DNA of 64,000 bases from Alphaproteobacteria bacterium (GTDB taxonomy: Bacteria; Pseudomonadota; Alphaproteobacteria; Rhizobiales; Xanthobacteraceae), in assembly GCA_037200445.1 (NCBI GenBank), contig JBBCGH010000001.1:3286001-3350000 (forward strand), written 5' to 3'. The first letter of the stretch is position 1. Every line of letters starts with the position of its first letter. The notes beneath the pieces are model-generated. The model did no database searches, was not told where the DNA came from, and saw nothing but the letters and a program-made list of their open reading frames with translations. The position numbers and the translations under genes are program-made. This document shows positions 35,215 through 46,404 of this stretch, one piece after another.

Positions 35215-36348
35215 TCAGCGAGGCGGGATATCGCCGCGGTCCCACGCCGCACGGGTCGCAGCTCGGAAATCCGCGAACGACCCCGCGCGGATCGCAGCGC
35301 GCATGCCCGCCATCAGTTCCTGGTAATAGGCCAGGTTGATCTCCGACAGGAGCATCGCGCCGAGCATCTCGTTGGCGCGTGTGAGGTGGTTGAGATAGGC
35401 GCGCGAGTAAATGCGCGTCGCCTCGCAGGAGCTTGCCTCGTCGAGCGGGCGCGGATCGTCGGCATGGCGCGCATTGCGCAGATTGATCGCGCCGTAGCGC
35501 GTGAAGGCGAGCCCGTGACGGCCGTTGCGGGTGGGCATCACGCAATCGAACATGTCGATGCCGCGGCCGACCGCTTCCAGCAGATCCTCGGGCGTGCCGA
35601 CGCCCATCAGGTAGCGCGGTTTGTCGGCTGGCAGCGCCGGCCCGGTCTCGTCGATCACCTTGAGCATCACGGCCTGCGGCTCGCCGACCGCAAGCCCCCC
35701 GATCGCGTAACCGGGAAAGCCGATGGCGACGAGCGCGCGCGCGTTCTCGATGCGCAGCGCCGCATCGTCGCCGCCCTGCACGATGGCGAACAGCGCGCGG
35801 CCCGGCGCCGCACCCTCGAACGCGCGCTTGCAGCGCTCCGCCCAGCGCAGCGAGAGCCGCATCGCGCGTTCCATTTCGGCACGCGTTGCCGGCAGCTTCA
35901 GGCATTCGTCGAGCTGCATCACAATGTCGCTACCGAGAAGATTCTGGATTTCAACGGCGCGCTCCGGCGAGAGCGCGACCATTGCGCCATCGATGTGCGA
36001 GCGGAACGTGACGCCGTTCTCGTCGAGCGTGCGCAACTGCGCGAGCGACATCACCTGGAATCCACCCGAGTCGGTCAGGATCGGGTGCGGCCAGTTCATG
36101 AAGTTGTGCAACCCGCCGAGCGCCGCGATGCGCTCTGCGCCCGGCCGCAGCATCAGGTGATAGGTATTGCCGAGAATGATGTCGGCGCCGGAGCCGCGCA
36201 CGGCCGCGGTATGCAGGCCCTTGATCGTGCCTTGCGTGCCGACCGGCATGAAGGCGGGCGTGCGCACCGAGCCGTGCGCGGTCGCAATTGTACCGAGGCG
36301 CGCAGCGCCGTCGGTTGCCGTCAGTGTGAAGCCGAAGTCTGGTGCCAT
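35215..36348 (-). CDS. tgt: tRNA-guanine transglycosylase with degenerate zinc site
   Basis: 377 residues. Core motifs of bacterial Tgt are intact: [16 protein letters not shown], the aspartate nucleophile regions [14 protein letters not shown] and [17 protein letters not shown]. The enzyme inserts preQ1 at position 34 of GUN tRNAs. The C-terminal zinc site is unusual: the canonical CxCxxC...H reads SSCEAT...I, leaving only Cys308 of four ligands. The start [19 protein letters not shown] fits the family. A perfect 10-bp hairpin ends one base before the ATG. It is downstream of queA, with one small gene in between. Confidence 0.96.
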   Translation of the reverse strand: MAPDFGFTLTATDGAARLGTIATAHGSVRTPAFMPVGTQGTIKGLHTAAVRGSGADIILGNTYHLMLRPGAERIAALGGLHNFMNWPHPILTDSGGFQVMSLAQLRTLDENGVTFRSHIDGAMVALSPERAVEIQNLLGSDIVMQLDECLKLPATRAEMERAMRLSLRWAERCKRAFEGAAPGRALFAIVQGGDDAALRIENARALVAIGFPGYAIGGLAVGEPQAVMLKVIDETGPALPADKPRYLMGVGTPEDLLEAVGRGIDMFDCVMPTRNGRHGLAFTRYGAINLRNARHADDPRPLDEASSCEATRIYSRAYLNHLTRANEMLGAMLLSEINLAYYQELMAGMRAAIRAGSFADFRAATRAAWDRGDIPPR

Positions 36349-36349
36349 T

Positions 36350-36374
36350 CGCGGCCTGAGGATGTCAGGCCGCG
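36350..36374. promoter_or_regulatory. Perfect hairpin abutting the tgt start codon
   Basis: On the tgt strand, CGCGGCCTGA-CATCC-TCAGGCCGCG ends 1 bp before ATG 36348. The region where a Shine-Dalgarno sequence should be lies inside the stem. It could limit tgt initiation or mark leader-dependent control; it does not match known preQ1 riboswitch sequences. There is no U-tract, so it is not a typical terminator. Confidence 0.7.
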
Positions 36375-36407
36375 AGGCATATCATGAAAACAGGCGGCGC
36401 AAGGCCG

Positions 36408-36635
36408 TTACGACTTTATGCCCGCCACGGCCTCCTCGACCGCCTTGCTGAAGGTCGACATCATCCGCGCGCGCTGCAGGATGTAGAGCCGCTCTTCCGG
36501 CGTCAGCCGGCCGACCGCCTCCTTGATCTCGAGTGCCTTCGGCACGTGCGGGTGCAGTTTCTCGGACATCGAAATGTAGATGCGCGAGGGAAACAAGAGA
36601 GCCATAGGATCGATTGCTGCGTATTCGTGAATCAT
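36408..36635 (-). CDS. Small hypothetical protein between queA and tgt
   Basis: 75 residues, MIHEYAAIDPMALLFPSRIYISM and then a helical charged half (ALEIKEAVGRLTPEERLYILQ). AAGGAG 8 bp upstream fixes the start at ATG 36635 rather than at an earlier in-frame ATG. There is no signal or membrane segment. Its position within the queuosine gene pair suggests co-transcription, but no sequence feature ties it to tRNA modification. Unrecognised family. Confidence 0.6.
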   Translation of the reverse strand: MIHEYAAIDPMALLFPSRIYISMSEKLHPHVPKALEIKEAVGRLTPEERLYILQRARMMSTFSKAVEEAVAGIKS

Positions 36636-36743
36636 CGGAATTCTCCTTCCACCTTGTTCTGCCCATGCCCCCTGGAGTGGCGACACGTTTGCCGAAGGCG
36701 AATTTCCGCTGCGTTATTTCGTAGGCGTGGATTCGATTCAAAC

Positions 36744-37814
36744 TTACTCGCGCAAAAGAAGGCAGGCATCGCCGTAAGAGTAAAAGCGGTAACCGGCTGC
36801 TATCGCATGCGCATACGCGGCCTTCATGCTGTCGAGGCCGGAGAATGCGGCGACCAGCATGAACAATGTCGAGCGCGGCAGATGAAAGTTCGTCAGCATC
36901 GCGTCGACGGCACGAAACCGATAGCCGGGCGTGATGAAGATGGAGGTGTCGCCGGCGAAGGGGTGGATAGCGCCCGACTCATCGGCCGCGCTTTCGAGCA
37001 GACGCAGCGAGGTCGAACCGACCGCGACGATGCGCCCCCCGGCGCGGCGCGCGTCGTTGAGCGCGTGAGCGGTCGCTTCGCTGACGACGCCATACTCGGC
37101 ATGCATCCGGTGATCTTCGACATCATCGCTCTTCACCGGCAGGAATGTTCCGGCGCCGACATGCAGCGTCACGGCATGCAGGCCGACGCCGCGCGCTCTC
37201 AGACGCGCCACAAGATCATCCGTGAAATGGAGGCCCGCGGTCGGTGCTGCGACCGAGCCCTCGTCGTGGGCGAACAGCGTCTGATAGTCGGCCCGGTCCT
37301 CGTCGTCCGGCGCGCGGCGGGAGGCGATGTAGGGTGGCAGCGGCATGTTGCCGCGCTCGGTAATCGCCTGATCGAGTACGGGACCGTGAAACGAAAACGC
37401 GAAGGTGACGTCGCCGCCCTCGCCTTTCGCCTCGACGCTGGCATCGAGCTGGCCGAGAAAACACACCCTGCCCTCGTCGCCGAAACGCACCGTGTCGCCC
37501 ACGGCAAGCCGTTTCGCCGGCTTAACGAAGGCACTCCAGCGCGACCCGTCGAGCCGCTTGATGAGATTGGCCTCGATCGGCGTTTCGGGGCCGCGTCCGA
37601 TGCGCCGCCCGTGAAGGCTCGCCGGGATCACCCGCGTGTCGTTCACAACAAGCTGGTCGCCCGACCGCAGCCGGTCCGGAAGATCGCGCACGACACGATC
37701 CTCAAGCGGTGCACCGGGCCGTACCACGAGCAGGCGCGCGGCATCGCGCGGCCGTGCGGGGCGCAATGCGATCCGCTCCGGCGGCAGATCAAAGTCGAAC
37801 AGGTCGGTGCGCAT
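36744..37814 (-). CDS. queA: S-adenosylmethionine:tRNA ribosyltransferase-isomerase
   Basis: 356 residues. [34 protein letters not shown], and the late [20 protein letters not shown] with [16 protein letters not shown] are characteristic of QueA. It converts preQ1-tRNA to epoxyqueuosine using the ribosyl group of SAM. The start was set at ATG 37814; the earlier in-frame ATG 37871 would draw on the repeat element. It is transcribed with the small gene and tgt downstream, giving sequential queuosine steps in reverse pathway order (Tgt acts before QueA). Confidence 0.97.
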   Translation of the reverse strand: MRTDLFDFDLPPERIALRPARPRDAARLLVVRPGAPLEDRVVRDLPDRLRSGDQLVVNDTRVIPASLHGRRIGRGPETPIEANLIKRLDGSRWSAFVKPAKRLAVGDTVRFGDEGRVCFLGQLDASVEAKGEGGDVTFAFSFHGPVLDQAITERGNMPLPPYIASRRAPDDEDRADYQTLFAHDEGSVAAPTAGLHFTDDLVARLRARGVGLHAVTLHVGAGTFLPVKSDDVEDHRMHAEYGVVSEATAHALNDARRAGGRIVAVGSTSLRLLESAADESGAIHPFAGDTSIFITPGYRFRAVDAMLTNFHLPRSTLFMLVAAFSGLDSMKAAYAHAIAAGYRFYSYGDACLLLRE

Positions 37815-37829
37815 CTCTTCATCGTCGTC

Positions 37830-37966
37830 ACCCGCGAATGCGGGCGACCCAGTAACCACGGAATGACGCAATTGGCACTACCTCGCGACCCATGTAATGC
37901 GGTGTCTACTGGATGCCCGCTCCCCGCCTTCGCGGGGACATGCTTGGCTGGGCATGACGTGAGCGT
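37830..37966. repeat. Intergenic palindromic repeat (GTCACCCGCGAATGCGGGCGAC family)
   Basis: Facing half-elements: CACCCGCGAATGCGGGCGACCCAGTAA and its counterpart TACTGGATGCCCGCTCCCCGCCTTCGCGGGGACATGC. This is the same general family as the elements at 43.19 and 51.24 kb (CCAGTAA...TTTACTGGAT). It lies in the divergent space between queA and the GT9 gene. Confidence 0.7.
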
Positions 37967-37968
37967 GC

Positions 37969-38958
37969 ATGGCCTCCACCGCCGTCATTCAGGTCAAACA
38001 AGGTATCGGCGACGTCATCTGGCATCTGCCGTTCATCCGCGCGATCGCGGCGAAAACGCCCGAAGGCAAGGTGACGTTCCTGACGCTACCCTCGACGCGC
38101 GCGCAGGAGCTGCTGCAGGCCGAGCCTTGCATCGACCGGGTGATCTATTTCGAGCACCAGGGCTCCGAGTTCAAACGCGCGGTCAACCTTGCGGTGCTGA
38201 CCGCGCTCCTGCGTGCGCGGAAATTCGAGCGCGTGTGGATTCTCGACCGCACCGTCCGGCCCGCACTTGCGGCGAAGCTTGCCGGCATTCCGGAGCGCAT
38301 CGGCCCCGGCGATGCGGCGCAGCGCTGGCTCCTCACCAACGAGGGCATCGCGCCGCATCATTTCCGCGCCGTCGTGACCGACTGGCTGCGCGTGTTCGTG
38401 GAATCGATGGGCGTGCCGGTGGCGACGACCGAGCCGGACCTGAAGCTACCGGACGCACCGCTCGCCGCGGTCCGCGAGCGATACGCCGCAGCGGCCCGCC
38501 CATGGATCGTGCTCGGGCTCGGCGGGTCGCACATGCAAAAGGACTGGCCCGACGACAATTGGGCTGCCTTCCTCGATACGCTGCGGCGGCGGGCGGGCGG
38601 CACGGTCGTTCTGATCGGCGGCCCGGACAACACGGCGCGCGCCGATGCGCTGATATCACGCTCGACCGGCGCACCCGCGATCAATGCCTGCGATCTTGCG
38701 ATTGTCGAGGCGGCTGCGCTGTTGCGGCTTGCCGATCTGTTCGTCGGCCCGGACTCAGGGCCGATGAATCTCGCGGCAGCCGGCGCGACGCCGGCATTCG
38801 GGCTGTTCGGCTCGACGCCGGTCCTGAGCTACTCGAAATACATCCACGCCATCGAGCCCGACGGCGGCCCCTCGGCCGACGGCATGCGCCGCATCACGCC
38901 CACGCAGGTGATGGCGAGAATCGAGCCGTATCTCGAAGTTAAGCCACCCGCGCCTTGA
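37969..38958 (+). CDS. Glycosyltransferase family 9 (heptosyltransferase-like)
   Basis: 329 residues. The N-terminal Rossmann domain starts VIQVKQGIGDVIWHLPFIRAI, a GT9 hallmark. The C-terminal donor-binding part has WIVLGLGGSHMQKDWPDDNWA and GPDSGPMNLAAAGATP. It probably adds heptose or a related sugar to LPS core or another glycan at the cytoplasmic face of the membrane. It runs against the flanking minus-strand genes and overlaps the cyclophilin gene convergently by 20 bp, so it looks inserted into the coaD-ppi-queA-tgt block. Confidence 0.85.
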   Translation: MASTAVIQVKQGIGDVIWHLPFIRAIAAKTPEGKVTFLTLPSTRAQELLQAEPCIDRVIYFEHQGSEFKRAVNLAVLTALLRARKFERVWILDRTVRPALAAKLAGIPERIGPGDAAQRWLLTNEGIAPHHFRAVVTDWLRVFVESMGVPVATTEPDLKLPDAPLAAVRERYAAAARPWIVLGLGGSHMQKDWPDDNWAAFLDTLRRRAGGTVVLIGGPDNTARADALISRSTGAPAINACDLAIVEAAALLRLADLFVGPDSGPMNLAAAGATPAFGLFGSTPVLSYSKYIHAIEPDGGPSADGMRRITPTQVMARIEPYLEVKPPAP

Positions 38959-39391
38959 TGATCTTGTCCGGATCGCGCACCGGCTCGCCGCGCTTGATCT
39001 TGTCGACGTACTCCATGCCTTCGATCACTTTGCCCCAGACGGTGTACTGCTTGTCGAGGAAGCGGGCGTCATCGAAGCAGATGAAGAACTGGCTGTTGGC
39101 GCTGTTCGGGGCCTGCGCACGCGCCATCGAGGCGGTGCCGCGCACATGCGGCTCCGCGCTGAACTCGGCCGGCAGGTTCGGATAATCCGAACCACCCGTG
39201 CCGGTGCCCTGCGGGCATCCGGTCTGCGCCATGAAGCCCTCGATCACGCGATGGAACACGATGCCGTCGTAGAAGCCTTCGTTCGCGAGCGTCTTGATCC
39301 GCTCGACGTGCTTGGGCGCGAGGTCGGGCCGCAGCTCGATCACGACATTGCCCTTGTTGGTCTCGAGCGTCAGCTTTTCTCTCTCGGCCAT
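38939..39391 (-). CDS. Cytoplasmic cyclophilin-type peptidyl-prolyl isomerase
   Basis: 150 residues without signal peptide. Cyclophilin motifs FHRVIEGFMAQTGCPQGTGTGG and NSANSQFFICFDDARFLD include the catalytic Arg and Phe of the family. It accelerates proline cis/trans isomerisation in the cytoplasm. It is one of two cyclophilins in this locus, the other being secreted. Its 5' end overlaps the preceding gene by 22 bp and its 3' end overlaps the convergent GT9 gene by 20 bp. Confidence 0.95.
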   Translation of the reverse strand: MAEREKLTLETNKGNVVIELRPDLAPKHVERIKTLANEGFYDGIVFHRVIEGFMAQTGCPQGTGTGGSDYPNLPAEFSAEPHVRGTASMARAQAPNSANSQFFICFDDARFLDKQYTVWGKVIEGMEYVDKIKRGEPVRDPDKIIKARVA

Positions 39392-39837
39392 TGCTTTTCA
39401 GCCCTTCTGCTGTTTCGTCTGTCCAAAAAATTGACCCGGAATGGGCGGCCCGCGACCGCGGCGCCCATCGATTCCGTGAACGGCATCTTCGCGCAGCGAT
39501 CGACCGCCTCGGCGACCGCCGTGTAGTAGCCCCGCCGCTCCTCGTCGGTGACCGCGCGCGCAAAGGAAATCGCACGCGGCTTGCCGAAAAGTTCGCCGGA
39601 GCGCTTGAAGCTCACCTGAAAGGTCAGGTCAACCGGCCCGCGCGAGTCATCGGCCGGCGGCGGCACCCAGCATCCGGCGAACGCCGCCATCAGTTCCTGC
39701 AAATTCCCGACGGATCCCATAGGCCCGTGGGGCCGTGCATTGGAGCGCGTGATCTCGATGGTCAGGATCGTCGCCTGCGCGAGCGCGGCGCCCGCCGTGA
39801 CAGCCAGGGCAAACGCCGCCAGCGCAGCGCGCCTCAT
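39370..39837 (-). CDS. Secreted hypothetical protein between two cyclophilins
   Basis: 155 residues. Signal peptide MRRALALAAFALAV-like (residues 1-22, ending GAALA) precedes a globular part with NLQELMAAFAGCWVPPPADD and DLTFQVSFKRSGELFG, which looks like a TonB-C-like or periplasmic beta domain found in several rhizobial proteins. Two cysteines (CW and RC) could form a disulfide. Its ATG overlaps the stop of the secreted cyclophilin by 4 bp, so expression is likely coupled. Function unknown. Confidence 0.7.
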   Translation of the reverse strand: MRRAALAAFALAVTAGAALAQATILTIEITRSNARPHGPMGSVGNLQELMAAFAGCWVPPPADDSRGPVDLTFQVSFKRSGELFGKPRAISFARAVTDEERRGYYTAVAEAVDRCAKMPFTESMGAAVAGRPFRVNFLDRRNSRRAEKQWPREKS

Positions 39838-40388
39838 TTTGCGTCGGCCGCGACCTGGACCTTGACCATCTTGTCCGGGTTCTGCACCGGCTCGCCCTTC
39901 TTGATCTTGTCGACCACGTCCATGCCGGACAGCACTTCGCCGATGACGGTGTACTGGCCGTTCAGGGACGAGCCATCCGCGAACATGATGAACCACTGGC
40001 TGTTAGCGCTGTCGTTGCTGTTGCCCTTGCGCGCCATGCCGACGACACCGCGCTTGAACGGCACTTGTGAGAACTCGGCCTTGAGGTCCGGATACTTCGA
40101 GCCGCCGGTGCCGTTGCCGTACTGGCCGTCGCCGGTCTGCGCCATGAAGCCGCCGATCACGCGATGGAACGGCACGCCGTTGTAGAAGCCCTCGCGCGCG
40201 AGCTGCTTGAGCCGCTCCGCGTGCCCGGGCGCGATGTCGTTGCGCAACTTGATCACGATACGGCCCTGCGTGGTGTCGACGATGAGCGTGTTTTGCGGGT
40301 CGGCGCCGGCCGGCAGGCCCTTCGGAGCCTGAGCCAGAGCCGGCACGGCGAGCACCAGCGCGGCCACGAAGGCGAGCAAACGGATCAT
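39834..40388 (-). CDS. Periplasmic cyclophilin-type peptidyl-prolyl isomerase
   Basis: 184 residues. A signal peptide (MIRLLAFVAALVLAVPALA) precedes a cyclophilin domain with VPFHRVIGGFMAQTGDGQYG and ANSQWFIMFADGSSLNGQYT. It should act on exported proteins in the periplasm, in contrast to the cytoplasmic paralogue 0.4 kb downstream. It lies 14 bp after coaD. The start ATG 40388 follows from the signal peptide; the frame opens farther inside coaD only by chance. Confidence 0.95.
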   Translation of the reverse strand: MIRLLAFVAALVLAVPALAQAPKGLPAGADPQNTLIVDTTQGRIVIKLRNDIAPGHAERLKQLAREGFYNGVPFHRVIGGFMAQTGDGQYGNGTGGSKYPDLKAEFSQVPFKRGVVGMARKGNSNDSANSQWFIMFADGSSLNGQYTVIGEVLSGMDVVDKIKKGEPVQNPDKMVKVQVAADAK

Positions 40389-40402
40389 GTGAACTCCCGG
40401 TT

Positions 40403-40912
40403 CTAAGGCGCAGGCTTTGCTGCGAATTTCGATTTGAGCCGCGCCGCGACCGGCGCCGGTACGAAGGCGGTGACATCGCCCCCCATCCGGGCGATCTGGC
40501 GCACCAAAGTGGCGGTGATCGGGCGAACCGCGGGGCTCGCGGGCAGAAAGACCGTCTGGACCGCAGGCGCCATCGCGCCGTTCATGCCGGCCATCTGCAT
40601 TTCGTAGTCGAAATCGGTGGAGTCGCGCAGGCCCCGGATCAGCAGGGTCGCGCCTTCGCGCTTGGCGAGATCGACCACGAGGCCATCGAAGGCCGTGCAG
40701 GCGAGTTCGGCGCCCGCCGCCTTGGCGATGGGCCCGCACGTCTCGGTGAGCATCGCGAGCCGCTCCTCGAAGGCAAACATCGGCGTTTTGCCCGGATGCA
40801 CCCCGATCGCCAGCACCAGCCGGTCGGCGAGCCGCACCGCCTGCCGCACCACATCGAGGTGCCCGTTGGTGACGGGGTCGAACGACCCGGCATAGAGCGC
40901 AATCCGCGGCAT
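40403..40912 (-). CDS. coaD: Phosphopantetheine adenylyltransferase
   Basis: 169 residues. The nucleotidyltransferase motif [16 protein letters not shown] near residue 8 contains the TxGH-type adenylyl-transfer signature, and [19 protein letters not shown] is the substrate-binding segment of bacterial CoaD. It makes dephospho-CoA from 4'-phosphopantetheine and ATP. It heads the minus-strand group that continues with the cyclophilins. gyrA lies about 2.4 kb upstream on the same strand. Confidence 0.97.
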   Translation of the reverse strand: MPRIALYAGSFDPVTNGHLDVVRQAVRLADRLVLAIGVHPGKTPMFAFEERLAMLTETCGPIAKAAGAELACTAFDGLVVDLAKREGATLLIRGLRDSTDFDYEMQMAGMNGAMAPAVQTVFLPASPAVRPITATLVRQIARMGGDVTAFVPAPVAARLKSKFAAKPAP

Positions 40913-41066
40913 TCGGCGGGTCTAGCCCGCGTGACCCGTGACCCGCAAGGCCATCACGGCGGGATCGAGAAATCGTGCATTTTTCGCTGAACCTTTCTCC
41001 TCTCTGGCGCGTCTAACTCAGTGAAGGGCCCCGGCGGGACAATAATTTCGGGGACAGGGTGGCAGA

Positions 41067-41333
41067 ATGTTCAAGATTTACAGCATCATAGCTGCGGCCG
41101 CGCTCGTCGCGGGCGCGCTCGTGATGGCGCCGAGCCTCAACCCGGTGTCGGCGACGACCCGTGGAGCCGTCACCCAGACGACCTCCGGCAAGGGCGACCG
41201 CCTCGATATCGAAGCGCGTACCGCCTGCCGCCAGCAGTCCTGGCCCTATCTCGAGCGTTCTTGCATCCGCGACATGCGCACGGAATCCGGCTCAGCCCGG
41301 AAGGTGCGGACGGTGTCGGCGGACCGCAAGTAA
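41067..41333 (+). CDS. Small secreted protein of unknown function
   Basis: 88 residues. The N-terminal segment MFKIYSIIAAAALVAGALVM is a signal peptide or anchor; the mature part is Thr/Arg-rich with two cysteines (TACRQQ, RSCIRD) that could pair. A strong terminator lies 78 bp after the stop. Similar short secreted proteins occur in related genomes, but I can name no function. Confidence 0.65.
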   Translation: MFKIYSIIAAAALVAGALVMAPSLNPVSATTRGAVTQTTSGKGDRLDIEARTACRQQSWPYLERSCIRDMRTESGSARKVRTVSADRK

Positions 41334-41410
41334 ACCTGTTGAGAGGCGAAAGCCTTTCACCACCGGGGGATGATGCCCATCCCCCACCCCAAGTGACCCC
41401 AAACACTTCG

Positions 41411-41440
41411 CCCCGGCCTCACCGCCGGGGCTTTTTCTTT
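41411..41440 (+). terminator. Rho-independent terminator
   Basis: Stem CCCCGGC / GCCGGGG with loop CTCACC followed by CTTTTTCTTT. It ends the small secreted-protein transcript and lies 13 bp before the ankyrin gene start, so that gene probably has to rely on readthrough or on a promoter overlapping this region. Confidence 0.9.
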
Positions 41441-41452
41441 GTAGGCTGTACG

Positions 41453-42130
41453 ATGCGTTTCTGTCTGCTGATCGCCGCCCTGCTCTTCGTTCTGCCCGCC
41501 GCCGCGCAGATCCCTCCAAGCGCCACGGAGGTTGCCGACTATCGCGGCCTCCATGTCGCTGCCACGACGGACGATGCCGCCCAGATCGCGCGCCTGATCG
41601 GGGCCGGCGGAAGGACCGATGCGGTGGACGCCCATCGCCGCACGCCGCTGCATGTCGCCGCGCATTTGGGTCACCACGCGGCCGCACAGGCGCTACTCAA
41701 AGGCGGCGCCAACCCGAACGCGCTCGATGCGCAGCAATACGACATCGTCACCATCGCGGCGGTGAACAACGATCTGCCGATGCTCAGGCTCGCGCTCGCG
41801 GGCGGCTGCGATCCGAAAGCAATCACCAGCCCGTATCAGGGCACGGCGCTGATCGCCGCCGCGCATCTCGGCCACGCCGAGGTGGTGCGCGTTCTGATCG
41901 CGGCCGGCGCACCACTCGATCACGTCAACAATCTCGGCTGGACCGCGCTGATCGAGTCGATCGTGCTCGGCAATGGCGGACCCAATCACACCGACACGCT
42001 GGAAGCGCTGGTGAAGGCCGGCGCCAACGTCAATCTCGCAGACCGCGCGGGCGCAACCCCGCTCACGCTCGCCAAGACGCGCGGCTATTCCGAGATGGTG
42101 CGGATTTTGGAAGCGGCGGGAGCGAAGTAG
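41453..42130 (+). CDS. Secreted ankyrin-repeat protein
   Basis: 225 residues. A signal peptide (MRFCLLIAALLFVLPAAA) precedes about five ankyrin repeats, including TPLHVAAHLGHHAAAQALLK, TALIAAAHLGHAEVVRVLIA and TPLTLAKTRGYSEMVRILEA. These helical repeats mediate protein-protein contacts, here probably in the periplasm. The start at 41453 follows the upstream terminator closely. No catalytic domain is attached. Confidence 0.88.
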   Translation: MRFCLLIAALLFVLPAAAQIPPSATEVADYRGLHVAATTDDAAQIARLIGAGGRTDAVDAHRRTPLHVAAHLGHHAAAQALLKGGANPNALDAQQYDIVTIAAVNNDLPMLRLALAGGCDPKAITSPYQGTALIAAAHLGHAEVVRVLIAAGAPLDHVNNLGWTALIESIVLGNGGPNHTDTLEALVKAGANVNLADRAGATPLTLAKTRGYSEMVRILEAAGAK

Positions 42131-42133
42131 CCG

Positions 42134-42541
42134 CTAGCGTTTCGGCAGCCGCTCGAAGGCGGGCAAGCCGTCCGGGATCACGTGGAACGGCTGCTTGTCC
42201 ACGGTGTAGATCGCGAGCTTCGGGCCGCCGAATTGGCCGGGATCGTCGAGGGTCCCGATTTTCACCACGACAAGAGGCAGGTCCGGCAGCCGTGTCACCA
42301 GGTGCGTGCCACATTCAGGGCAGAACTCCCGCGTTACGGCGCGCTCAAGATCGCTGCGCGTGAACTGCTTGGGCGCGCCTTTGGCGTAAGTGAAGCCACC
42401 GGCCGGCATCAGCATGAACATGTTCGGCGCGCCGCCCGAGATGTATTGGCATTCGCGGCAATGGCATTGCGCCTGCATGGCCGGCTCACCCTCCGCGATA
42501 TAGCGCACCGCGCCGCAGTAGCATCCGCCTTCCAGCTTCAT
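42134..42541 (-). CDS. GFA-family (glutathione-dependent formaldehyde-activating-like) zinc protein
   Basis: 135 residues. CYCGAVRY near residue 7, CHCRECQ near residue 26 and CPECGTHL near residue 94 make the three cysteine clusters of the GFA/CENP-V fold, which binds two zinc ions. Most members have no proven role in formaldehyde detoxification. It lies 10 bp downstream of the LysE-type gene on the same strand and converges on the ankyrin gene with a 3-bp gap. Confidence 0.88.
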   Translation of the reverse strand: MKLEGGCYCGAVRYIAEGEPAMQAQCHCRECQYISGGAPNMFMLMPAGGFTYAKGAPKQFTRSDLERAVTREFCPECGTHLVTRLPDLPLVVVKIGTLDDPGQFGGPKLAIYTVDKQPFHVIPDGLPAFERLPKR

Positions 42542-42551
42542 GGCATCCTCC

Positions 42552-43169
42552 CTATCGCCGGCTCGCAGCCAGCAGCACGCCTGCGCCGGCGATCAGGATG
42601 CCGCCGGAGACGCGGTCCGCTATCAGCTGCGCGCGGCCCGACACCATGGCCTTGAGCCGCGACGCACACAGCACCCAGATCAGGTCGCCGGCGACCGTGA
42701 TGACCCAGAACGTCGCCGCGAGCAGCCAAAGCTGTGCCTGCCGGCCCTCGCCGTCGGTCAGGAACTGCGGCAGGAACGCCGCCTGGAAAATCAGGGTCTT
42801 CGGATTGGCGAATGCCACCGCCAGCCCGCGCCCGAAGGCGCGGTTCGCCGAGAGCGGTGCGACCGGCGCACCGGCCACTGCGCCGCGCGATTTCCACAAG
42901 GTCTGGATGCCGAGAAACAACAGGTAGGCGGCGCCGACGAAGCGGATCGTGTCGAAGTTCTTGGCGAACAATTCGACGATCCAGGAGAGTCCGGCGGCCA
43001 CCACGACAAGCTGCACCATGACGCCCAGGTTGACGCCGGCCATCGCGATCAGGCCGGTGCGCGCGCCATGCGTCAGGCCGGTGCCGACGATCAGCGCGAC
43101 GTTGGGCCCCGGCGTCGCGATCAGGATCGCGGTCGCCACGACGAAGACGAGGTAGAGTTCGAGAGACAT
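42552..43169 (-). CDS. LysE/RhtB-family amino acid exporter
   Basis: 205 residues with six predicted membrane helices. MSLELYLVFVVATAILIATPGPNVALI carries the TPGPN motif that marks LysE/RhtB exporters. It should export an amino acid or homoserine-lactone-like compound. ATG 43169 was chosen because family members start at the first helix; the extra in-frame upstream ATG lies in a repeat element. Confidence 0.88.
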   Translation of the reverse strand: MSLELYLVFVVATAILIATPGPNVALIVGTGLTHGARTGLIAMAGVNLGVMVQLVVVAAGLSWIVELFAKNFDTIRFVGAAYLLFLGIQTLWKSRGAVAGAPVAPLSANRAFGRGLAVAFANPKTLIFQAAFLPQFLTDGEGRQAQLWLLAATFWVITVAGDLIWVLCASRLKAMVSGRAQLIADRVSGGILIAGAGVLLAASRR

Positions 43170-43185
43170 AGCACCAACTCCGATC

Positions 43186-43318
43186 ATTCCCGCGAAACCG
43201 GGAATCCAGTTCTTGGCCAAAGCACTGGGTCCCCGCTTTCCGCCTTCGCTGAAGCTTCGGCGGACTGAAACCTAACCCACCGAAGCCTCGTGCGTAGGCG
43301 GGTCGCGGGGACGCGCGG
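43186..43318. repeat. Intergenic palindromic repeat between LysE gene and gyrA
   Basis: TCATTCCCGCGAAACCGGGAATCCAG is followed by CTGGGTCCCCGC and, at the right end, GGGTCGCGGGGACGCGCGGCC. It is an imperfect, partly degraded element related to those at 37.8 and 51.2 kb. Confidence 0.55.
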
Positions 43319-43328
43319 CCAGCCCGCG

Positions 43329-46106
<2,778 letters not shown>

Positions 46107-46404
46107 GGGGTGATTCCAGGCGATTCAGTGTGAAATTCATATAGGTGATTTGTCCGCGTGAGGCCACTTCAAAAGGACGGTTTTGCGCAGAAAATTATCA
46201 TGATATTTCAATCGATTACGGCGCCATCGCAAACGCCGCCGAGGCCGTCTGAACATGCGCGCAAACAGCGCATTTTCGCGACGTTCGAATGCTGTGGGCC
46301 GGCGACAAGATTCAGCAGGTCAAAACTGGCGTGAGGTCGTGTTGCGGTAGTATGCATCCCCTGCCCCTCGCGCGGGATGCGGCCGATCATTTGGGTGAGA
46401 CGCT
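46107..46404. promoter_or_regulatory. Divergent gyrA / FkbM intergenic region
   Basis: 298 bp with a short AT-rich patch (AAATTATCATGATATTTCAATCGATTA) near 46190 that is the most promoter-like stretch. It contains no clear gene. Supercoiling-sensitive expression of gyrA is known in other bacteria but no specific element can be assigned here. Confidence 0.35.

Noticed and set aside
36349-36407. preQ1 riboswitch before tgt
   Set aside because: A perfect hairpin is present but the conserved preQ1-I/II loop and A-rich tail are absent.
36384-38942. 852-codon plus-strand frame over queA and the GT9 region
   Set aside because: It spans queA antisense and the GT9 gene in the wrong frame; no coherent protein features.
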